Source of the DNA: Caulobacterales bacterium
Lineage (GTDB): Bacteria > Pseudomonadota > Alphaproteobacteria > Caulobacterales > Caulobacteraceae
Length of the DNA stretch: 64,000 bases
Reading direction: 5' to 3'
Assembly (NCBI GenBank): GCA_019510435.1
Contig: JAEKKJ010000006.1
Span: 310,001 to 374,000, forward strand
Below, piece by piece: positions 1 to 7,492 of the stretch; the first letter of the stretch is position 1, and the number at the start of each line of letters is the position of its first letter. Under the pieces are notes generated by a model. The model made no database searches. It was not told the DNA's origin and saw nothing but the letters and a program-made list of their open reading frames with translations. Position numbers and translations under genes: made by a program.

Positions 1-70
1 CGGCGGTGACCGAGGCCAGGATCTCGCGGCGCGAGGCGCCAAAGGTCTGGGCGGAGGGCTGATAGGTCAT
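1..70 (-). CDS. Molybdopterin-binding subunit of isoquinoline 1-oxidoreductase/aldehyde dehydrogenase type (5' end only)
   Basis: Only the first 23 codons lie in the window; the gene runs off the left edge. The start ATG follows an AAGGAGG ribosome site located in the last codons of the upstream [2Fe-2S] subunit gene, with a 5-nt gap. The visible N-terminus contains SRREIL, a twin-arginine (Tat) type signal as used by periplasmic IorB-like subunits. Pairing with an IorA-like iron-sulfur subunit supports a large molybdenum-cofactor hydroxylase subunit. Substrate cannot be told. The identity rests mainly on context, since the catalytic domain is outside the window. Confidence 0.7.
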   Translation of the reverse strand, partial: MTYQPSAQTFGASRREILASVTA

Positions 71-75
71 GGCGC

Positions 76-540
76 TCACGCCTCCTTCTGGCCGGAGGCG
101 CGCTTGATGGCGGCGCGGATCCGCGTGTAGGTCGCGCAGCGGCAGAGGTTGCCGGCCATGGCCGCGTCGATCTGGGCGTCGGTGGGCTTGGGCGTGCTGG
201 CCAGCAGGGCGGTGGCGCTCATGATCTGGCCCGGCTGGCAGTACCCGCACTGGGCCACGTCCAGCTCCATCCAGGCCGCCTGGACCTTCTTGCCGACGGG
301 ATGGGCGGCCATGCCCCCGATGGTGGTGATCTTGGCCGCGCCGACGCTGTCGGTGGGGATCTGGCACGAGCGCATGGGCTGGCCGTCCACGTGCACGGTG
401 CAGGCCCCGCAGGCGGCGACCCCGCAGCCGAACTTCGGCCCCACGATCCCCAGCGCGTCGCGCAGGGTCCAGAGCAGCGGCGTGTCGCCGTCCACATCGG
501 CGCTCAGCGCCTTGCCATTGACGTTGAGGGTGTAGGCCAT
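76..540 (-). CDS. (2Fe-2S)-binding subunit of a molybdenum hydroxylase (IorA-like)
   Basis: A 154-residue electron-transfer subunit carrying two [2Fe-2S] clusters. The N-terminal plant-ferredoxin-like domain has Cys39, Cys44, Cys47 and Cys59; the C-terminal helical domain has Cys98, Cys101, Cys133 and Cys135 in the CGYCQPG and NLCRC motifs typical of xanthine dehydrogenase/IorA small subunits. Length is normal for the family. The start MAYTLNVNG matches family N-termini; the frame stays open further upstream but that extension is low-complexity. It is the first gene of an operon with the molybdopterin subunit that begins 5 nt after its stop. It should pass electrons from the molybdenum centre to a cytochrome or other acceptor. 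Confidence 0.93.
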   Translation of the reverse strand: MAYTLNVNGKALSADVDGDTPLLWTLRDALGIVGPKFGCGVAACGACTVHVDGQPMRSCQIPTDSVGAAKITTIGGMAAHPVGKKVQAAWMELDVAQCGYCQPGQIMSATALLASTPKPTDAQIDAAMAGNLCRCATYTRIRAAIKRASGQKEA

Positions 541-657
541 GCCCGCGTCTCCCGAATTGGCGCGGAGATTACTCCGGCGGGCTGGCGCGGCAAAGGTGGC
601 GGAGCGCGGAAGGCGGGCGTCCTGAGGCTCCGCGGCAGCGGAGGCTCTGTCTATTGG

Positions 658-752
658 ACCACGAACCACACGAACCACACGAACGGGGGCGAAAGGCGCG
701 GCCACGGGGCCGGCCAGGCCAGCCTGTTCGTGGGGTTCGTATGGTTCGTGGT
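658..752. repeat. Hairpin repeat, family N (9-bp period), copy A
   Basis: The left arm (658-684) is three tandem 9-bp units of the type accacgaac/cacacgaac. The right arm (726-752) is its reverse complement with two mismatches over 27 bases. The 41-nt loop is GC-rich and unrelated to the second copy. It fills most of the gap between the iron-sulfur subunit and the histidine kinase. A second copy lies at 3483-3587. Short open frames across it encode His/Glu/Pro or Asn/His/Thr repeats and are not genes. Confidence 0.85.
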
Positions 753-792
753 TATTTTGGAGGCGCCGCTACGCGGCGGTTGGGGCTTGGCC

Positions 793-1773
793 TTACGGCG
801 TGGCGGTGGGGAAGTGGATCTTGGCCTGGAAGCCGGAGGGGTCGAAGACGCCTTCCACGTGGCCGCCGTTGTTGCGCAGGGAGACGTCCAGCAGCCGGGT
901 GCCGAAGCCCTTGCGGGTGGCGGGTTTCACCGGGGGGCCGTCCACCTCGCGCCAGCTCAGCACCGCGCGGCCCTCGCCCTGCTGGGCGATGCCCAGCTCG
1001 ACCCGGCCGGTGGGGGCGGAGAGCGCGCCGTACTTCACGGCGTTGGTCGACAGCTCGTGCAGCAGCAGCGCCATGGCCACCACCAGCTCGGTGGGGATGT
1101 TGACCTCCTCCAGCTCCGGCGGGCGCTCGAACCGCTCGGGGTCGAAGGGGGTCAGCGCCCGTTCCAGGAGGTCGCCCAGGCGCAGCGGCTTGCCCACCGC
1201 CTGGGTCACCAGGTCCTGGCTGTCGGCCATGGACTTCAGGCGCGCCAGCAACACCTCCTCGAAGTCCTTCACCGTCGAGACCCCGCGCGCGGTCTGGGCG
1301 ACGATGGTCATCATGATGAGGATGCCGTTCTTGGCCCGGTGCGCCAGCTCGCGCAGGATCAGGCTGCGGCGCTCCTCGGCGGTGCGGCGGTCGGTGACGT
1401 CCAGGGTGGAGCCGACCACCAGGACGGGGCCCTCGGCGTCGCGGATCACCCGTCCGCGCGCCTGGACCCAGCGCGCCTTGCCCTCGGGCTCGTAGGCCGT
1501 GCGGTGCTCGACCAGGTAATCGCCGCCGGTGGGCTGGTCGCGCGCGGCGCGATAGGCGGCGCGGACCTTCTCGCGGTCGTCGGGATGCACCAGGCCGATG
1601 TATTCGCGGATGTGCAGGGACCGGTGGGGGTCGACGCCGAACAGGTCGCGATTGCGGGGGTTCCAGGTGAGGGCGCCGGTGCGGACGTTCCACTCCCAGA
1701 GGCCGAGGCCAGCGGCTTCCACCGCCATCTCGAGGCGGTGGAGGCGTTCGGCGCTCGCCGACCCAGCGTCCAT
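793..1773 (-). CDS. PAS-domain sensor histidine kinase of the HWE family
   Basis: A 326-residue soluble sensor kinase. Residues 10-130 form a PAS fold (GLWEWN at 24-29, HPDD at 63-66) with a PAC tail. The phospho-acceptor is probably His145 in ELAHRAKN. The ATPase domain has an N-box at 239-249 (HELSTNAVKYG), the W-R-E signature at 274-276 that defines the HWE family, and a GFGTRLLD glycine box at 289-296. There is no transmembrane segment, so the signal is cytoplasmic; a flavin-binding LOV Cys is not evident. Such kinases often feed the alphaproteobacterial general stress response, but no partner PhyR/EcfG gene is visible here. I chose the internal ATG at 1773 because sequence upstream of it is low-complexity. 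Confidence 0.88.
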   Translation of the reverse strand: MDAGSASAERLHRLEMAVEAAGLGLWEWNVRTGALTWNPRNRDLFGVDPHRSLHIREYIGLVHPDDREKVRAAYRAARDQPTGGDYLVEHRTAYEPEGKARWVQARGRVIRDAEGPVLVVGSTLDVTDRRTAEERRSLILRELAHRAKNGILIMMTIVAQTARGVSTVKDFEEVLLARLKSMADSQDLVTQAVGKPLRLGDLLERALTPFDPERFERPPELEEVNIPTELVVAMALLLHELSTNAVKYGALSAPTGRVELGIAQQGEGRAVLSWREVDGPPVKPATRKGFGTRLLDVSLRNNGGHVEGVFDPSGFQAKIHFPTATP

Positions 1774-1957
1774 ATCCCTCTGTGCGTCCAAGCCGTGGCC
1801 CCCAACGACCGTACCCAGGCGGAGGGGCAATCTGGGCCGGCCGGACGGCCGCGACAATAACCAATGCATAAAAGTCGCAGCTTAACCGTGCGGATGCTCG
1901 CGCCAGAGGCGAGTTCGTTGGTCGCGCCTGGCCCATTCAAGCCGGGCGGGGCGTGCT

Positions 1958-2671
1958 CTAGGGACGCGGCAGCAGCACCACCGCGTCGGGCAGTTCGTTG
2001 GGATTGTCGTCGGCCTGGGCGGGGAAATGCTGGGCCAGCACCTCGCCGCAAAGGCCGATGGCGTCGGAAAAGCCCTTGGCCGGATGGCCGTGGCGCAAGC
2101 CGGCCGTGAGCACGGCCATGGCCCGGTCCCAGGTGCCGTCGGGGACCTTGGCATGGATGGCCTCGTCGGCGATCAGCTCGGCCATCCGCTCGGCGAAGGA
2201 GACGTAGATCAGGACGCCCGTCCGCTCGCGGGTATTGTGCAGGTTCTTGGCCAGGAACTGCGCCTCGGCCCGCTGCAGCACCCGGTCGCGCTTCAGGCCG
2301 CGGGGCGTCAAGGCCCGGCGCACCGGCGGGATCGCCACGACCAGCAGGGTGACCACGAACAGCAGGGCCTGCAGCAGCAGGGTGCCGACCAGGGCGGCGC
2401 GGGCCGTGGCCTCGCCGACGCCCTCCACCTGGTCCGCGGTCCAGCCGCCCACCAGGCCCATGTCCGGCGCGCTGACGTGGAGGCCGGCCAGCAGCAGCAG
2501 CGCCGGGGCCAGCAGCGCCACCCCCGCCGCCCAGGCCAGGGGCGTGGCGTGGTAGTCCGAGCTCTCCTCGGCGGCGATGCAGTAGATCTCGCCGGTGGTG
2601 CGCGCCTCGGCCTGGCGCACGGCGGCCTCGATGGCCGCAAGATCGGCCGGCTGGAGCGGCGCGCGCGTCAT
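1958..2671 (-). CDS. TPM-domain membrane protein
   Basis: A 237-residue protein with two transmembrane segments near residues 44-68 and 103-126. The soluble C-terminal part contains ERTGVLIYVSFAERMAELI, matching the TPM (YgcG/MOLO1-like) fold seen in lemA-linked proteins. The start ATG lies two bases past the stop of the preceding TPM gene, so the two are translationally coupled. It is the third gene of a lemA-TPM-TPM operon common in alphaproteobacteria. The cellular role is unknown; membrane or envelope stress has been suggested for related families. Confidence 0.82.
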   Translation of the reverse strand: MTRAPLQPADLAAIEAAVRQAEARTTGEIYCIAAEESSDYHATPLAWAAGVALLAPALLLLAGLHVSAPDMGLVGGWTADQVEGVGEATARAALVGTLLLQALLFVVTLLVVAIPPVRRALTPRGLKRDRVLQRAEAQFLAKNLHNTRERTGVLIYVSFAERMAELIADEAIHAKVPDGTWDRAMAVLTAGLRHGHPAKGFSDAIGLCGEVLAQHFPAQADDNPNELPDAVVLLPRP

Positions 2672-2672
2672 C

Positions 2673-3479
2673 TCACCAGCTTCCGGAGGCGCCGCCGCCC
2701 CCGCCCGATCCGCCGCCGCCCGAGAATCCGCCCCCGCCAAAACCGCCGCCTCCGCCTCCGCCCCAGCCACCGCCGCGGTTTCCAGAAGATAGGAAGAACG
2801 GCAGCAGCCACCAGAGGCCGCCGCCACCGGAGCGCCGTCCGCCGCCGAAAACGCGCAGCAGGCCCGAGATCAGCCAGAAGGCCACGAACAGCACGACGAT
2901 CAGCGGCAGGCCGCCGCCGCCGGTGTCCTGCGCCTGGGAATGGACGATGCGCACCCGCTGCTGCTCGGCGTCGGCCACGGCGGCCTTGGCCTGGTCCTCC
3001 GGCAGGCCCAGCTGGGCGACGATCGCCTCGGTCCCCTCGACGACGCCCTGTTCGTAGTTGCCCGCCTTGAAGGCCGGCAGGATCTTGCGCTGGATGATCA
3101 GGCTGGAGAGGGCGTCGGTCAGCACCGGCTCCAGGCCATAGCCCACCTCGATACGCACCTTCCGCTGCTTGGGCGCGACGATCAGGATCACCCCGTCGTC
3201 CTGGCCCTTGCGGCCGATGCCCCAGGTGCGCAGCAGCTGGTAGCCGTAGTCCTCGATCTCATAGCCCTGCAGGTCCGGCAGGGTGGCCACCACCACCTGA
3301 TGGCCGGTCTTCTGCTCAAGCGCCGCCAGCTCGTCGGTGAGCTTCTGCTCCGCCTGCGGCGACAGGAGCTGGGCGTCGTCGACCACCCGGCCGGTCAGCG
3401 GCGGGAAGGTCGGCGCGGCGAAGGCGAGCCCCGGCGCCAGGAGCACCAGGGCCGCGAGCGCCGCAGGCGCCGATTTGAT
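2673..3479 (-). CDS. TPM-domain secreted/membrane-anchored protein with Gly-rich tail; start codon unclear
   Basis: The frame encodes a signal peptide (KSAPAALAALVLLAPGLAFA), a TPM domain (about residues 28-155, with GRVVDDAQLLS, KGQDDGVIL and RIEVGYGLE), one transmembrane helix (191-208) and a Gly/Ser-rich tail, as in YgcG-type partners of LemA. The start is odd. The natural first codon position before the signal peptide reads ATC (3477-3479). The nearest canonical starts are a GTG at 3446, which truncates the signal peptide, and a GTG at 3626, which would add repeat-derived sequence. A hairpin repeat (3483-3587) directly abuts this point. Coordinates given use the ATC position. The gene identity is firm; the start and expression are not. 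Confidence 0.8.
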   Translation of the reverse strand: MKSAPAALAALVLLAPGLAFAAPTFPPLTGRVVDDAQLLSPQAEQKLTDELAALEQKTGHQVVVATLPDLQGYEIEDYGYQLLRTWGIGRKGQDDGVILIVAPKQRKVRIEVGYGLEPVLTDALSSLIIQRKILPAFKAGNYEQGVVEGTEAIVAQLGLPEDQAKAAVADAEQQRVRIVHSQAQDTGGGGLPLIVVLFVAFWLISGLLRVFGGGRRSGGGGLWWLLPFFLSSGNRGGGWGGGGGGGFGGGGFSGGGGSGGGGGASGSW

Positions 3480-3482
3480 GGT

Positions 3483-3587
3483 CCACGAACCACACGAAAA
3501 GCACGAACGAGAAAAGCGGGCGACCCGGCCAAGCCATTCCGCCGCCGCTCGTGTGGCCAGCGTTCGTGTGGTTCGTGTGGTTCGTGG
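3483..3587. repeat. Hairpin repeat, family N (9-bp period), copy B
   Basis: The left arm (3483-3508) and right arm (3562-3587) are inverted, imperfect copies built from 9-bp units around gttcgtgtg, as in copy A at 658-752. The loop is 53 nt and differs from copy A. The element occupies nearly all of the lemA-TPM spacer and ends three bases before the TPM signal-peptide coding sequence. Confidence 0.85.
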
Positions 3588-3631
3588 TTGAAGACTGCGG
3601 CGCTGGCGCGCCGCGGTGAGCGACACCGGCC

Positions 3632-4276
3632 CTACTTCGGCGGCGGGGAGCCGGGGGCGGCGCCGGGTGGGGGCGTCGTGCCGAAGTCCACCGTCGGCGC
3701 GGACTGGGCGGTCGCGGTGGCCTGGAACAGCTGCATGGGCTTCACCGACGAATACATGGTCTTGGCCCAGATCACCTGCGGGAAGGTCCGCAGGGTGGTG
3801 TTCAGGTCCTGCACCGCGCCGTTGTAGTCGCGGCGGGCGATGGCGATGCGGTTCTCGGTGCCCTCCAGCTGGCTCTGCAGGGCCATGAAGTTCTCGTTCG
3901 ACTTCAGGTCCGGGTAGTTCTCCTGCAGCACCCGCAGGGGCGCCAGGGCCAGGGAGAGGTTGTTCTGCGCGGCGGCATAGCGCTGGAAGGCGGCGGGGTC
4001 GGTGGTGATCGAGGCGTCCGACTTCACCTGCATGGCGCCGGCGCGCGCTTCGGAGACGCCGATCAGCACCTTGCTCTCCTGGGCCGCGTAGCCCTTCACC
4101 GTGGCCACCAGGTTGGGCACCAGATCGGCCCGGCGCTGGTACTGGTTCTGCACCTCGGCCCACTTGGCCTTGGCGGCCTCCTCCTTGGTGGGGATGGCGT
4201 TCACGCCGCAGGCGGCCAGGGCCAGCGGCGCGATCAGCAGCAGCGCCAGGCGCGCGAGACGGTTCAGGCTCTTCAT
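3632..4276 (-). CDS. lemA: LemA family lipoprotein
   Basis: A 214-residue LemA-family protein. The N-terminus is a lipoprotein signal ending in a lipobox (LAACG). The helical core contains YQRRADLVPNLV and the heptad-rich AAQNNLSLALAPLRVL, both hallmark LemA segments. The C-terminal tail is Pro/Gly-rich. It is the first gene of the operon with two TPM-domain proteins. LemA proteins have an extracytoplasmic helical bundle of unresolved function; the usual LemA-TPM partnership suggests a membrane complex. The start ATG at 4276 gives a clean signal peptide. Confidence 0.92.
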   Translation of the reverse strand: MKSLNRLARLALLLIAPLALAACGVNAIPTKEEAAKAKWAEVQNQYQRRADLVPNLVATVKGYAAQESKVLIGVSEARAGAMQVKSDASITTDPAAFQRYAAAQNNLSLALAPLRVLQENYPDLKSNENFMALQSQLEGTENRIAIARRDYNGAVQDLNTTLRTFPQVIWAKTMYSSVKPMQLFQATATAQSAPTVDFGTTPPPGAAPGSPPPK

Positions 4277-4392
4277 TCGGGGGCTCCCTCGGACCGGCGA
4301 CGGATGGCGCGGGACTGTGGCGCGGGCATTGATCCTGCGCAACGCCGGGCGCGCGATGGCGCTCCCGTATCGGCCTCCTAAGCTTGGCGCCC

Positions 4393-5211
4393 CTAGGCCG
4401 CGATCTTCGCCGGGGTGACCACCGTCACCGGCCAGTCGGGCTTGGGCGGGCGGCGGCGGATCTTCTCCCCCTTCACCCAGATGAACAGCGCTTCCCAGTG
4501 GATGGCGGCCAGGACGCCCGCGGTCATCCAGGGGTGGGTCAGCCAGGCCCGCAGCAGGTTGGCGTCGGTGAGCGCCTGGCGCCGGCCGCTGAAGCTGGCG
4601 GAGAGGACGCGGCCCTCGGCGTCGTCCACGTCCACCAGCACCTGCACCTCGTCGGCCGGCGGGCGCATGCGGAAGGCGTAGGAGAGGTCCATGTCCATGA
4701 AGGGCGAGACGTAGAAGCCCTTCTCACAGGCCTGTTTCACCACCGGCGCGTCACGGTCTTTTTCGAGGTTCGAACCCGACCTGGGGTCGGGTTCGGGGGC
4801 CGGGATCAGATAGCTGTGCCGCTCGCCGAAGGTGTTGTTGACCTCGTAGAGGATGGCGCTGAGCGCCCCGTCGGGGCGATGGCAGTAGTAGACGGTGAGC
4901 GGGTTGAAGCCGGTCCCGAGGATGCGCGGCATGGCCAGGATGCGCACCGGGCCGCCGTGGGCGATCCCCGCCGCCGACAGCTGGCGCTCCACCTGGGCCT
5001 TCAGGGGCGCGCCGGAGCCGTCGCCGTGCCGGGCCGGGTCGAAGCCCACCAGGTTGAAGCGGCCCGCCGAGAACAGCTTCAGGCCCCGGTCGGCGGCCGC
5101 GAGCTCGTCCAGGTCCAGCAGCAGCATGAAGATGCGGTAGCGCAGGGCGTGGCGCCGCGGCTTCAGCCGCGCGTGGGTGACGATCCCCGGATAGAGGCCG
5201 GACTTCAGCAC
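4393..5211 (-). CDS. DUF1365 family protein
   Basis: A 272-residue protein of the DUF1365 family, recognised from YRIFMLLLDLDEL near the N-terminus, RILGTGFNPLTVYYCH and GFYVSPFMDMDL. The GTG start overlaps the TAG stop of the upstream FAD oxidoreductase by one base, so the pair is coupled. DUF1365 genes regularly accompany flavin amine-oxidase-like proteins and cyclopropane-synthase-like methyltransferases in bacterial lipid-modification loci; the biochemical reaction is not established to my knowledge. An insertion around the segment EPDPRSGSNLEKDRDAP coincides with a perfect 11-bp hairpin in the DNA and is not typical of the family. Confidence 0.9.
   Translation of the reverse strand: MLKSGLYPGIVTHARLKPRRHALRYRIFMLLLDLDELAAADRGLKLFSAGRFNLVGFDPARHGDGSGAPLKAQVERQLSAAGIAHGGPVRILAMPRILGTGFNPLTVYYCHRPDGALSAILYEVNNTFGERHSYLIPAPEPDPRSGSNLEKDRDAPVVKQACEKGFYVSPFMDMDLSYAFRMRPPADEVQVLVDVDDAEGRVLSASFSGRRQALTDANLLRAWLTHPWMTAGVLAAIHWEALFIWVKGEKIRRRPPKPDWPVTVVTPAKIAA
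4771..4795. repeat. Perfect 11-bp hairpin inside the DUF1365 gene
   Basis: Arms 4771-4781 and 4785-4795 are exact inverted repeats (cgaacccgacc / ggtcgggttcg) with a 3-nt loop. They lie in frame and encode an acidic, charged stretch between two conserved family blocks. Confidence 0.8.
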
Positions 5212-6548
5212 TAGGCGGCGGCCTCCGTGACCTCCGGCGGACGCGCGTGGATGCGGCCGTTCTCGTCCTCCACGGTCCAGGGCCGGCGGACCCCGCCCAG
5301 CTGCTCGGCCACCGCCAGGCCCGACTGCAGCGCGTCCTCGTGGAAGCCGTGGCCGAAGTAGGAGCCGCAGAACCAGGTGCGGCGCGCGCCCTGCAGGTTC
5401 CACAGCTGCATCTGGGCCTCGATGGCGCCGGCGTCGAACAGCGGGTGGTCGTAGACCTCGGTGCGGATCAGCTTGGCGGCGTCGATCTCGCGGTTCGGAT
5501 TGAGGGTGACGAACAGGTCCGGGGCGTCCTTCAGGCTCTGCAGGCGGTTCATCCAGTAGCTCACCGCCCCCTCGCCCGGAGCGTCGCGGCGGCCGATGTG
5601 GTTCCAGCTGGACCAGGCCCGGCGCCGCTTGGGCATCAGGGCGACGTCGGTGTGCAGGGCCACCAGGTTGCGGCTGTAGCGGAAGGCGCCCAGCAGGCGC
5701 TTCTCCTCGGCGGTCGGATCGTCCAGCAGGCTGAGCGCGGTGTCGCCGTGGGTGGCGATGACGACCTGGTCGAAGCGTTCGCGCGCGCCGCTCGCCAGGC
5801 GCAGCTCCGCGCCGGCCGCGTCACGGCGGACGCCGAGGATCCGCACCCCGCGGCGCACCTCGCCCTGGAAGGCCGCCGACAGCTTTTCCACATAGGCGCG
5901 CGAGCCGCCCGCCACCGTGCGCCACAGCCCCCGGCCGAAGACGCTCATCATGCCGTGGTTCAGAAAGAAGCGGATCAGGGCGGCGGCCGGGTACTGGCCG
6001 ATCTCCTTCAGCGGGGTCGACCAGATGGCCGCGGCCTGCGGCAGCAGGTGGTCGTCGCGGAACGCCTGGCAGTAGCCCTTCTCTTCCAGGTAGGTCTCCA
6101 GCGAGACCTGGGGCGTCTCGAGCCTGGCCAGGTCCTTCGGGCCGTTGCGGTAGAAGCGGCCGATGTCGCGCAGCATGGCCCAGAACCGGGCCGAGAACAG
6201 GTTGCGCTTCTGGGCGAAGACGCCGAGCGCGCCGTAGCTGGAATATTCGAAGTCGCCGTTGTCCAGCGAGACCGACAGCGACATGTCGGCGTTGATGTGC
6301 GGCACGCCCAGGTGGGCCAGCAGGGCCGTGAAGTTCGGGTAGTTCTGCTCGTTGTAGACGATGAAGCCGGTGTCGACGGCGACCGGGCCGTGGAAGCCGG
6401 GCGCCTCGGCGGTGTTGGCGTGGCCTCCCAGGCGGGGATCGGCCTCGAACAGCGTGACGTCGTGCCGTTCCGAAAGCAGCCACGCGGCGGACAGACCTGC
6501 GACGCCGCCGCCGACCACGGCTACTCGGAGCCGTTCAGAGCCACTCAT
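5211..6548 (-). CDS. FAD-dependent oxidoreductase (flavin amine oxidase-like)
   Basis: A 445-residue NAD(P)/FAD-dependent oxidoreductase. The dinucleotide-binding motif VVGGGVAGLSAAWLL is at 11-25, followed by the FAD acidic residue in LFEADPRLGGHA (33-44). The second FAD segment VVIATHGDTALSLL is typical of the COG2907 type. Family members sit with DUF1365 and cyclopropane-synthase-like genes and are thought to act on membrane fatty acids; in Rhodobacter related genes belong to the singlet-oxygen response and furan fatty acid formation (from memory). Divergently transcribed from the DUF1295-methyltransferase operon, suggesting shared control. Confidence 0.9.
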   Translation of the reverse strand: MSGSERLRVAVVGGGVAGLSAAWLLSERHDVTLFEADPRLGGHANTAEAPGFHGPVAVDTGFIVYNEQNYPNFTALLAHLGVPHINADMSLSVSLDNGDFEYSSYGALGVFAQKRNLFSARFWAMLRDIGRFYRNGPKDLARLETPQVSLETYLEEKGYCQAFRDDHLLPQAAAIWSTPLKEIGQYPAAALIRFFLNHGMMSVFGRGLWRTVAGGSRAYVEKLSAAFQGEVRRGVRILGVRRDAAGAELRLASGARERFDQVVIATHGDTALSLLDDPTAEEKRLLGAFRYSRNLVALHTDVALMPKRRRAWSSWNHIGRRDAPGEGAVSYWMNRLQSLKDAPDLFVTLNPNREIDAAKLIRTEVYDHPLFDAGAIEAQMQLWNLQGARRTWFCGSYFGHGFHEDALQSGLAVAEQLGGVRRPWTVEDENGRIHARPPEVTEAAA

Positions 6549-6607
6549 CTTCTCGATCAACCCTTCTGCACACCGGCGCCCCCGGCGTGCGTGCCCCACG
6601 CCCGGAT

Positions 6608-6633
6608 GCTTATCAAAAGCTACGGCCTCATCA
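6608..6633 (-). promoter_or_regulatory. Possible extracytoplasmic-sigma promoter for the FAD/DUF1365 operon
   Basis: On the minus strand TGATGA (6633-6628) is followed after 15 nt by TAAGC (6612-6608), in the 143-nt divergent spacer about 60 nt ahead of the FAD oxidoreductase start. This loosely resembles the TGATCC / TAAGA promoter type of RpoE-ChrR sigma factors that control related lipid loci elsewhere. The match is partial and no sigma gene is in view. Confidence 0.25.
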
Positions 6634-6691
6634 CAGCACTGGATGCGTCCCACGGCGGAACGTGATCGTATGCCACGGGGTGGAGAGCGGC

Positions 6692-7492
6692 ATGCTGCTT
6701 CGATTGGACCTGGGCGTGCTCGGCGCGATGGCGATCGTCATGGTCGCGGCGTGGGCGTTTGGCCTGGCCCTGAAGAACGGCGGCTGGACCGACGTGTTCT
6801 GGACCTGGGGCACGGGCCTGACTCTGGCGGCCGCGGCGCTCTGGCCGCTGGGCCCGTCCACCGCCCCGCACCAGGCGCTGGCCGCAGGGCTGATGGCGGT
6901 CTGGACGCTGCGGCTCGGCCTCTACCTGACCCCGCGCGTGGCCAGCCATCCCGAGGACGCGCGCTATGCCGCCTTCCGCCAGCAGTGGGGCCGCCGCTAT
7001 CCGCTGAACATGCTGTTCGTCACCCTGCCGCAGGCGCCGGCGAGCGCCCTCCTCGGCCTGTCGGTGATCGTGGCCGCCCATGCGTCGCGTGCGGAGCTCG
7101 GGCTGCGCGACGGGCTGGCCGTGGCGCTGTTCGCCGGCGCGATCCTGGGCGAGACCGTGGCCGACCTGCAGATGAAGGCGTTCCGGGACGATCCCGCCCA
7201 CCGGGGCCAGGTGATCGACACGGGGCTCTGGGGTTGGTCGCGGCATCCCAACTACTTCTTCCAGTGGCTGGGGTGGCTCGCCTATCCGGTGATCGCCCTG
7301 GATCCGGCCCGTCCGGTTACCTGGCTCAGCCTCGCCGCCCCGGCGGTGATGTATGGCCTCCTGCGCTATGTCTCCGGCGTGCCGCCGCTGGAGGCCCAGA
7401 TGCTGAAGTCCCGCGGCGCCGCCTTCCGCGCCTACCAGGCCCGCGTCTCCGTCTTCTTTCCTCTCCCGCCCAAACGAGTTCGTTCCGCATGA
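6692..7492 (+). CDS. DUF1295 membrane protein (steroid 5-alpha-reductase-like)
   Basis: A 266-residue multi-pass inner-membrane protein of the DUF1295 family. The conserved C-terminal block GLWGWSRHPNYFFQWLGW matches the NADPH-binding region of the steroid 5-alpha-reductase/isoprenylcysteine methyltransferase superfamily. The start ATG at 6692 has a GAGAG site upstream; earlier in-frame starts are not preceded by a signal. Its last codons overlap the next gene (ATGA). It is the first gene of a three-gene operon with a cyclopropane-synthase-like enzyme and DUF2177, so it probably reduces a lipid double bond or intermediate; that is inference from context. Confidence 0.88.
   Translation: MLLRLDLGVLGAMAIVMVAAWAFGLALKNGGWTDVFWTWGTGLTLAAAALWPLGPSTAPHQALAAGLMAVWTLRLGLYLTPRVASHPEDARYAAFRQQWGRRYPLNMLFVTLPQAPASALLGLSVIVAAHASRAELGLRDGLAVALFAGAILGETVADLQMKAFRDDPAHRGQVIDTGLWGWSRHPNYFFQWLGWLAYPVIALDPARPVTWLSLAAPAVMYGLLRYVSGVPPLEAQMLKSRGAAFRAYQARVSVFFPLPPKRVRSA

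Noticed and set aside
654..1103. Open frame beginning with a His-Glu-Pro repeat
   Set aside because: The repeat peptide comes from the 9-bp hairpin repeat; the remainder is antisense to the histidine kinase.
3316..3537. Open frame starting MAWPGRPLFSFVLF across the hairpin repeat
   Set aside because: It continues out of frame through the TPM gene and has no coding similarity after the repeat.
3483..3587. CRISPR-like repetition of short units
   Set aside because: The units are contiguous 9-bp tandem repeats in inverted arms without regular spacers.
4765..4795. tRNA T-arm-like sequence ggttcgaaccc
   Set aside because: It is part of a hairpin inside the DUF1365 gene; no acceptor, D or anticodon arms can be built around it.
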